Source: JBIKLM01 sp044375105 (lineage in GTDB: Bacteria > Planctomycetota > UBA1135 > GCA-002686595). Taken from it: a stretch of DNA of 30,867 nucleotides. The notes under the pieces were generated by a model, which was given only the letters and a program-made list of their open reading frames with translations, was not told where the DNA came from and did not search any database. Both the position numbers and the translations under genes were made by a program. The stretch covers positions 1-30,867 of the forward strand of contig JBILNK010000030.1 of NCBI GenBank assembly GCA_044375105.1, given 5' to 3'. Every line of letters begins with the position of its first letter. Positions within the stretch are counted from its first letter, which is position 1. Positions 26,238-30,867 of this stretch are shown piece after piece.

Positions 26238-26347
26238 CGATCGACTCCGGCCGCGCCCTAGCAGCAAGACCAGGCTGTCCGCCGGCCCATGGGCCACCGT
26301 CCTCCGGACAAAGAGGCTGAAGGCGTCGCTGCGCGGCGATCTTTTTG
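26238..26347 (+). repeat. Composite ~110-nt 3'-end repeat element, copy 3 (after moaA)
   Basis: The 5' motif CGATCGACTCCGG then CCGCGCCC starts 13 nt after the moaA stop. The central hairpin has arms TGTCCG and CGGACA and contains the palindrome GGCCCATGGGCC. The 3' motif CTGCGCGGCGATCTTTTTG is at 26329-26347, where CGTCG-CTGCG-CGGCG followed by ATCTTTTT could act as an intrinsic terminator. Same order and spacing as the copy after rocF. Confidence 0.55.
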
Positions 26348-26373
26348 GGGCCCTTGATCGCCCGAGGGGCGCG

Positions 26374-26396
26374 CGGCTCGGGCGCGAACCGAGCCG
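26374..26396. terminator. 8-bp hairpin in the convergent moaA / minus-strand gap
   Basis: CGGCTCGG (26374-26381) pairs perfectly with CCGAGCCG (26389-26396) around a 7-nt loop, and TTT follows on the plus strand. Read on the minus strand (from 26399) it is GGCTCGGTTCGCGCCCGAGCC, a near match to the 3'-end repeat core (CTCGGGTGCGCCCGGGCC). It starts about 14 nt after the stop of the minus-strand gene. It could serve both converging transcripts. Confidence 0.5.
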
Positions 26397-26412
26397 TTTC
26401 GGCCAGGGCCGG

Positions 26413-27027
26413 TCAGCGGCCCCGGTAGGTCGCCGGGGTCGGCGTCAGGCGCTGGGGCAGCGCGCGATCGAATCCGACCGGGATTTCGAAGCTGTAGCGT
26501 CCGCCCAGGTCCAGCTCGAGCGGCTCGCCCCCGCAGAGGGTCAAGCGCAGCTCGTCCGAGGCCCCGGGCGTCAGCCGCAGCACGCCCCGCCGCGGGTGGA
26601 GCACCTGTCCCTGGGGCAAAGTCAGCGTGGGCCCGCTGCGCCGGCATTCGAGCAGCGCCCCGCCCAGGGAGCCGAGCCGCAGGTGCGGTGTTGCGTCCGC
26701 GGAGCTCGGGGGCTGCACCTCGAGCACGGCCGGACCGGCGAGGTCCAACTGGAAGGCGCCGGGCAGCACCAGCCGGCCGCTGGAGGTGGCCCCCAGCTCC
26801 AGCCGGGTCGGACCGGCCAGGGTCAGCGGCGGGGCGCCCAGCAACCGGCGCTCCCGCCGCTCCCCCTGCAGGCTCTGGAACTGGCCGCGTGTGAGCTCGA
26901 AATACAGCCCCCCCGGCAGTCCGGCCTGAGCGGTGGAGAGCTCCCCGCTCGGCCTCGGCACGCCGGGCCAGGCCGCCGTAGCCGCGGCGGGCGGGAGCAG
27001 GGCCAGGACCATGAGCAGCGCGCGCAT
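26413..27027 (-). CDS. Small exported protein of unknown function
   Basis: A 204-residue protein. The ATG at 27027 gives a clean signal peptide (MRALLMVLALLPPAAATAA, cleavage near residue 19). An upstream TTG at 27063 would add 12 residues and lies only 6 nt after the HAD stop, so it remains an alternative. The mature part is rich in short beta-type stretches with Leu/Gly/Thr repeats, such as LTLAGPTRLELGATSSGRLVLPGAFQLDLAGPAVLEV. It ends with RYSFEIPVGFDRALPQRLTP. This pattern is reminiscent of periplasmic FecR-like beta domains but I see no decisive motif. It probably shares a transcript with the HAD gene. Confidence 0.65.
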   Translation of the reverse strand: MRALLMVLALLPPAAATAAWPGVPRPSGELSTAQAGLPGGLYFELTRGQFQSLQGERRERRLLGAPPLTLAGPTRLELGATSSGRLVLPGAFQLDLAGPAVLEVQPPSSADATPHLRLGSLGGALLECRRSGPTLTLPQGQVLHPRRGVLRLTPGASDELRLTLCGGEPLELDLGGRYSFEIPVGFDRALPQRLTPTPATYRGR

Positions 27028-27069
27028 CCAGCGCTTATCGGCCGGCGAGGCCCTCCGAGCCAAGCCCGG

Positions 27070-27681
27070 TCAGGCCACCAGCTTGGGCGCCAGGGGCAGC
27101 AGGTGCTCGATCGCCTCGGTCAGGGAGCGGGCGCTCGCGTCCATTTCCACGTCATAGGCCCGGTCGGAGAGGCACAGGCCGGTGCGCACGCCGCACAGGC
27201 GCAGGCCCGCGCGCCAGCCTGCGACCAGTTCAAGGGTGCTGTCCCCGATCACCCAGGAGGAGCGCAGGTCCAGGCCGTCGTGGTGGGCGGCGTGGTAGAA
27301 GGCCCCGGTGTTCGGCAGGTGATAGACCGACTCGGCTTTGCGGCGCCCTTGGCCCCGGGGATGTACCAGGCACAGATAGCTGCGGGTCAGCTCGGCGCCC
27401 ACTCCCGAGAGGCCTGAGAGCAGCGTGTCCTCGATCGCCAGCCAGGTGCCATCGTCCACCTCGCCGAAGGCCACCGAAGCCTGATTTCCGATCAGGTACA
27501 GGTTGAAGCCGCGCCGGCGCGCCCGGAACAGGGCGTCCAAGGCGCCGGGGACAAAGCGGACCTCCTCGGGGCGGTGGGCTTCCCCTCGGCGCGGGAGCTC
27601 GCACAGGGTGCCCCATAGGTCGATGAACAAGCCTTTGGGAGACGGTTCGGTGCCGGGCAGGGAGCCGGGTCGATGCTGCAT
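27070..27681 (-). CDS. HAD-superfamily phosphatase-like protein, GmhB/HisB-N-like
   Basis: A 203-residue HAD-fold protein. Motif I is FIDLWGTL: nucleophile Asp21 is present but the usual second Asp (acid/base) is Trp23. Motif II region LIGNQASVAFGEV (63-75) is like the TNQSG segment of GmhB/HisB phosphatases. Motif III Lys is probably Lys115, and motif IV is VIGDSTLELVAGWRAG with Asp147 and Glu151. The Cys-rich zinc loop of GmhB is absent. It could be a weak or altered phosphatase, or act in sugar-phosphate metabolism near the glycosyltransferase. ATG at 27681 is chosen because upstream in-frame sequence is Pro/Arg-rich. Confidence 0.75.
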   Translation of the reverse strand: MQHRPGSLPGTEPSPKGLFIDLWGTLCELPRRGEAHRPEEVRFVPGALDALFRARRRGFNLYLIGNQASVAFGEVDDGTWLAIEDTLLSGLSGVGAELTRSYLCLVHPRGQGRRKAESVYHLPNTGAFYHAAHHDGLDLRSSWVIGDSTLELVAGWRAGLRLCGVRTGLCLSDRAYDVEMDASARSLTEAIEHLLPLAPKLVA

Positions 27682-27867
27682 GGGGGGGGCGTGGCGTGGC
27701 GGGGGGAGAGCGGGGCTGTTTTCGACCTGCTCGGGGCCGCCTTGAGCCCCGGCTCTGGACGGCAGAACGCATGCCAAGCGGCTTCGGACCAACGCCGATC
27801 CGCGTGCCGATCAAGACCGGAATCCGGCTGGACCGAAGAGCAACCGCTAGGTTGTCCCGGACCCTCC

Positions 27868-29043
27868 ATGCCCGAAATCGCTTCCAGCGCCGCTCGGTCC
27901 CCCTGGGGCCTGACCTTGGTGTTGGACGGCTTCAATCCGCGCGCACGGGATTCCCGGGAGCCCAGGGCCCTGGCGACGGCCCTGGCCTCCCGCGGGCACC
28001 AGTGCGAGGTGCTGCTGGCCCATGGCGGGGTCTGGGCCAAGCAGCCGATCGATGGGGGCGGGTCGGCCTGCATCCTTCCCAAGTCCCTGGACTCGGTGCT
28101 GGCGGCGGAGCGGGTGGGAGGGGCTGGGGAAGCTCGCCGGGCCCTGCTGGCCTATGACGGTTCCTCGCCGGCTGCCTGGGTAGCCGCTCGCGCGGCGGCC
28201 CGTCAGGGCCTGCCCTTGCTGGTGATCGAGCCCGGCTGGAACGATCTCAAGCGCCTGCGGGAGCGCGTGCTCGAAACCTTCGGGCGGCACCTTTGGGGCT
28301 GGACCGTGCGCCAGTGCACCCAAGCCGTGCTGGCCTTCGATCCCCTGGCTCGCGATCAAGCCCTGGAGCGCGGTTTCCCCGCCGACTTGGTCGAGCTCTG
28401 CCCGGGCGGGGTCGACCGGAACCTGTTCCGTCCGGGGATGCCTACCCGGCTGATCTCGCGCCATCGTTTGGTCGGCCGCCTGCTCGTCTCCGTCGGTCCC
28501 TTCGAGCCCGGCCGTGGTCTCGAGCTGCTGGTGCGCGCCTTCGCCGCCTCCGTCGGACAACGGGAGGACTGGACCCTGCTGCTCGTGGGCGCGGGGAGCC
28601 TCCGCGGGCGCTTGGTGACTCTGGCAACCCGCCTGGGCATCGCCGGGCGTGTGCGCCTGCTCGACTACCCTCCCCCGGAGGAACTAGCGGGCCTGCTCGG
28701 AGCTGGAACCCTGTTCGCGCTGCCCGCCGAGAACGAGCGCGCGCGCGGCGTGCAGCTGGTCCGGGCCCTGGCCTGTGGGCTGCCCGTTCTGGTAGCGGAT
28801 CTGCCGCGTTATCGCTTCCGCTTCACGCCGGGGCAGGAGGGCCTGGCGGTTCCAGCGGGGGACCTGGGCGCTTGGGCCGCCGCCTTGGGGCGCTTGGCGC
28901 AGGCCCCCGAGCTGCGCCAGCAGATGGCCGCCGCCGCGCGGGCCGCGGGTGCCGGTCTGGGCTGGGAACGGGCCGCCCAGTCGGTCGAGATGGCCCTGGA
29001 GCGCACCGGGCTCTGCCTGCAACCTGGCGCCCGCGCCGGCTGA
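27868..29043 (+). CDS. GT-B (GT4-like) glycosyltransferase
   Basis: A 391-residue protein with the two-domain GT-B layout. The N-terminal domain runs WGLTLVLDGFNPRARDSREPR...ALASRGHQCEVLLA. The linker PGGVDRNLFRP (179-189) is typical of GT4. The C-terminal donor domain starts VSVGPFEPGRGLELLVRAF (207-225), then LLLVGAGSLRGRL and ACGLPVLVADLPRYRF. The usual E-x7-E donor motif is degenerate: Arg291 and Arg299 stand at the expected Glu positions. No membrane segment is evident, so it is probably cytoplasmic and acts on nucleotide-sugar donors for an envelope glycan. A -10-like TAGGTT (27848-27853) lies 14 nt before the ATG. It is divergent from the HAD gene. Confidence 0.82.
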   Translation: MPEIASSAARSPWGLTLVLDGFNPRARDSREPRALATALASRGHQCEVLLAHGGVWAKQPIDGGGSACILPKSLDSVLAAERVGGAGEARRALLAYDGSSPAAWVAARAAARQGLPLLVIEPGWNDLKRLRERVLETFGRHLWGWTVRQCTQAVLAFDPLARDQALERGFPADLVELCPGGVDRNLFRPGMPTRLISRHRLVGRLLVSVGPFEPGRGLELLVRAFAASVGQREDWTLLLVGAGSLRGRLVTLATRLGIAGRVRLLDYPPPEELAGLLGAGTLFALPAENERARGVQLVRALACGLPVLVADLPRYRFRFTPGQEGLAVPAGDLGAWAAALGRLAQAPELRQQMAAAARAAGAGLGWERAAQSVEMALERTGLCLQPGARAG

Positions 29044-29060
29044 GCCCCCGAGGGAAAGAA

Positions 29061-29083
29061 ATCGACTCGGGCTGCGCCCGGGC
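29061..29083 (+). repeat. 3'-end repeat motif, copy 4 (after the glycosyltransferase gene)
   Basis: ATCGACTCGGG then CTGCGCCCGGGC, 18 nt after the stop codon and preceded by the A-rich GAAAGAA. CTCGGG can pair with CCCGGG (one T/G wobble) around CTGCG. A hairpin CTGAG/CTCAG (29092-29112) follows, and a CGCCGATCG partner lies at 29167-29175, about 106 nt on, similar to copy 1. Confidence 0.45.
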
Positions 29084-29195
29084 GATCGGGTCTGAGTCTG
29101 CGCCTGCCTCAGGGCGGCTGGTCGGGAATCCGAGGGCAACGCAGGGGGCGGCCTCGGGGCGCGGGCGCCGATCGACGGCACTCGCCCCCGGCCGC

Positions 29196-30002
29196 TCATC
29201 CGTCGCGCAGCTCGCGCTTCAGGAAGGCCATGTCCTCGGCGTATTGCTTGATCTGCTGGGCGGTCTGCTCGTCCAGGGACTCGAAATCGAGGCGCACCTT
29301 GACGCCCTCGGGCCGCTCTTCGATCTGCACCACGCGGGCCAGGGTCTCGTAGCTGCCCTTTTGCAGCAGCGGCAGGCGGAACTTGATCGAGAGTTCGGTC
29401 CCGAGCGAGAGCATCTGGCCCATTTCGAAGGGAGATAGGCCGGTATTGCCGCCGCTCCAGGTGAAGGCCAGGCCGCGCGGATCCAAGCTGGCCATGCGGC
29501 CGATGCCGCGCCAGTTGCTGCCGAAGGAGTGCCGGTGTAAGGGATTCGAAGAGGGCTTGGCCACGCCCAGGAAGTGCTCCAGCCGCTGGGTGTCGGTCAG
29601 CGTGAACAGGAGGCTGCCCTCCTCGTCGAGCTGCGGCTCGGCGGGGCTGTCCCCGTCCGGGCTGCGGCCCGCCAGGGCGGCCCCGGCGGCTTCGTCCGAA
29701 TCGAAGATCGGCACGCGTCGGTCGAGGCCGATCTTTTGGATGATCTCGCGCACGAAGGGCGAGGGGCGCGAGAGCACCATCCGTCCGGCCTTGCCTTCCA
29801 GGGTTTTGGCGGCCTTGATGATCGCACCTAGGGCGGTCGAGTTGATGAACTTGACCAGGCGCAGGTTGAGCACGACCCGGCGCTCCCCGGCTTTGATCAA
29901 AGCATCGATCTCCTGGTGCAGCAGCGGGCAGTAATAGGTGTCGAACTCGCCCCGCAGGTGCAGGATGGTGTAGTCCTCGCGGGCTTCGGCGCTGGCGTGC
30001 AT
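29196..30002 (-). CDS. STAS domain-PilZ-like domain fusion protein
   Basis: A 268-residue cytoplasmic protein. Residues 5-110 form a STAS (anti-sigma-factor antagonist) domain: YTILHLRGEFDTYYCPLLH, VVLNLRLVKFINSTALGAI with Ser55 at the SpoIIAA phosphorylation position, and PSPFVREIIQKIGLDRRVPIF. Residues ~150-262 look like a PilZ domain: ASLDPRGLAFTW, then beta strands LSLGTELSIKFRLPL and LARVVQIEE, ending VKVRLDFESLDEQTAQQI. The RxxxR c-di-GMP motif is not clean, so ligand binding is uncertain. It would link a phospho-switch to c-di-GMP or to a partner protein. The gene is divergent from a GAF-domain gene; -35 TTGCAC and -10 GATAGT lie upstream. Confidence 0.83.
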   Translation of the reverse strand: MHASAEAREDYTILHLRGEFDTYYCPLLHQEIDALIKAGERRVVLNLRLVKFINSTALGAIIKAAKTLEGKAGRMVLSRPSPFVREIIQKIGLDRRVPIFDSDEAAGAALAGRSPDGDSPAEPQLDEEGSLLFTLTDTQRLEHFLGVAKPSSNPLHRHSFGSNWRGIGRMASLDPRGLAFTWSGGNTGLSPFEMGQMLSLGTELSIKFRLPLLQKGSYETLARVVQIEERPEGVKVRLDFESLDEQTAQQIKQYAEDMAFLKRELRDG

Positions 30003-30059
30003 GTCAGGGCGTGGGAAGGGGGGGGCGCCGGTCCGTGGGAGGCGGCGGTGGTCGGTGGC

Positions 30060-30088
30060 ACTATCCCCAGCGCGGGCCTGGGGTGCAA
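30060..30088 (-). promoter_or_regulatory. Promoter of the STAS-PilZ gene
   Basis: On the minus strand: -35 TTGCAC (30088-30083), a 17-nt spacer, and -10 GATAGT (30065-30060, 4 of 6 consensus). Predicted leader about 50 nt. It is back-to-back with the GAF promoter. Confidence 0.4.
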
Positions 30089-30114
30089 GCCCGTAGCCCG
30101 CCCGCTCGCGGGGG

Positions 30115-30143
30115 TCGAGAGGCTGGCCCCGGGGGGCTACACT
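30115..30143 (+). promoter_or_regulatory. Sigma70-like promoter giving a leaderless GAF-gene mRNA
   Basis: -35 TCGAGA (30115-30120, 4 of 6), a 17-nt spacer, and -10 TACACT (30138-30143). The predicted start at 30150-30151 coincides with the ATG at 30151. Confidence 0.45.
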
Positions 30144-30150
30144 TCTCTTC

Positions 30151-30867
30151 ATGTTCTTCCGGCGCAAGAAGCCGTTGACGCCGCCCGAGTCGCCCGCCGC
30201 CCCCCAGGGTGCCGGCTCAGCGCCGGCTCCCGGCCCGCCCTCACTGCCGACCAGCGCGCCGGCCGACGGGGCGGTCGGGGCGACGCCGGCCGGCATGGGG
30301 CAGAGCCAACCCGGGTCCGCGTCGACCCAATTCCTGACCGGGGACCAGGCCACCGACCGTCGCACCGTGCAGGTGCTGCTGGAGGCGATCGCGCGGGTCG
30401 CGAACGCGCCGGTCTCGACCCCCGAGGACCTGGAGGCCCTGCTGGTCAAGATTGTGGACCTCTCGGTCGAGGTGACCGACGCCGAGCGCGGTTTGTTGAT
30501 CATCGAGGACCCTTCCGAGAGCCGGGAGCGCGGTGCACTGGCGCTCGAGGTGCACGTGGCGCGCTCGCGCCGCGGGGAACACCTGCCCGAGGAGCTGCGC
30601 TTCTCGACCAGCATCGCGCGGCGCGTGCTCGAAGCCGGTGAGCCCGTGCGCGCCACGGTGCAGTCCGACAGCGAGGCCCTCGAGCTCGGGCGCTCGGTCT
30701 TCGATCTCAAGCTGCGCGCGGTCATGTGCGTGCCCCTCAGCCGCGGGGGCGCGGGCTCCGAGACCGCGCTCAATCCGAGCGACGGCGAAACGACGCGCCG
30801 CACCCGCGGGGTCCTGTACGTCGACTCACGGGCGGCGACGCGGCAGTTCAACCAGCGCGACCTGTCC
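30151..30867 (+). CDS. GAF-domain signalling protein (3' end outside window)
   Basis: 239 residues are visible and the frame is still open at the window end. The N-terminus MFFRRKKPLTPP is followed by a ~45-residue Pro/Ala/Gly linker without structure. From about residue 70 a GAF domain follows: LLEAIARVANAPVSTPEDLEALL, VTDAERGLLIIED, FSTSIARRVLEAGEPVRAT, LKLRAVMCVPLS and RGVLYVDSR. In this class such GAF modules usually precede an output domain (histidine kinase, PP2C/SpoIIE phosphatase, cyclase or Fis-type). The divergent STAS gene makes a SpoIIE-type phosphatase output an attractive but unproven guess. The ATG is set by the promoter position and by the lack of coding-like sequence upstream. 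Confidence 0.78.
   Translation, partial: MFFRRKKPLTPPESPAAPQGAGSAPAPGPPSLPTSAPADGAVGATPAGMGQSQPGSASTQFLTGDQATDRRTVQVLLEAIARVANAPVSTPEDLEALLVKIVDLSVEVTDAERGLLIIEDPSESRERGALALEVHVARSRRGEHLPEELRFSTSIARRVLEAGEPVRATVQSDSEALELGRSVFDLKLRAVMCVPLSRGGAGSETALNPSDGETTRRTRGVLYVDSRAATRQFNQRDLS

Overview
The window is about 31 kb of very GC-rich (roughly 70% by eye) bacterial chromosome, almost fully coding. There is no rRNA, CRISPR array, transposase or recognisable tRNA. A Kdo transferase (Gram-negative-type outer membrane) sits with a Bacillus-type protein-arginine kinase McsB, a prepilin-like protein, HEAT-repeat envelope proteins, a five-haem cytochrome and a STAS-PilZ protein. This mix would fit a Planctomycetota-like or other deep Gram-negative lineage. 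That placement is inference, because no marker gene here settles it.

Layout. 1-4356 (+): the 3' part of secA, then waaA (Kdo transferase) and metK. 4597-6240 (+): a prepilin-like protein and a UbiA-family prenyl-phosphate phosphoribosyltransferase. 6338-12265 (-): a tightly coupled five-gene unit, in transcription order solute-binding lipoprotein, two-domain ABC permease, ABC ATPase, pentahaem cytochrome c and HEAT-repeat lipoprotein. Three of its four junctions are 4-base GTGA/ATGA overlaps. 12463-18563 (+): a class I aminotransferase, threonine aldolase, phosphomannomutase/phosphoglucomutase and an ATGA-coupled 720-residue HEAT protein. 18928-26225 (+): SAM hydrolase, arginase, a methyltransferase fused to a long coiled coil, mcsB and moaA, separated by unusually long, structured spacers. 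26413-27681 (-): a small exported beta-rich protein and a HAD phosphatase-like protein. 27868-29043 (+): a GT-B glycosyltransferase. 29196-30002 (-): a STAS-PilZ protein, divergent from a GAF-domain protein that runs off the window at 30867.

The most unusual signals are non-coding. (1) A short motif (consensus ATCGAYTCSGG, then GCGCCC) recurs 13-46 nt after the stop codons of metK, rocF, moaA and the glycosyltransferase gene. A related inverted copy follows the minus-strand gene that ends at 26413. Two copies extend into a shared ~110-nt element with a central hairpin and a GATCTTTTTG end. (2) The whole 82-nt mcsB-moaA gap folds into a three-way-junction-like RNA closed by an 11-of-12 bp stem that ends 2 nt before the moaA start codon. 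(3) Three genes (prepilin, mcsB, GAF) have sigma70-like -35/-10 pairs with exact 17-nt spacing, placed so that transcription should begin at the start codon, which predicts leaderless mRNAs.

Functional themes: envelope building (SecA, WaaA, UbiA-type transferase, PMM/PGM, glycosyltransferase, coiled-coil methyltransferase), SAM turnover (MetK makes it, the SAM hydrolase destroys it, MoaA and the methyltransferase use it), arginine chemistry (arginase and McsB), metal uptake linked to a multihaem cytochrome, and c-di-GMP/partner-switch style signalling at the right edge.
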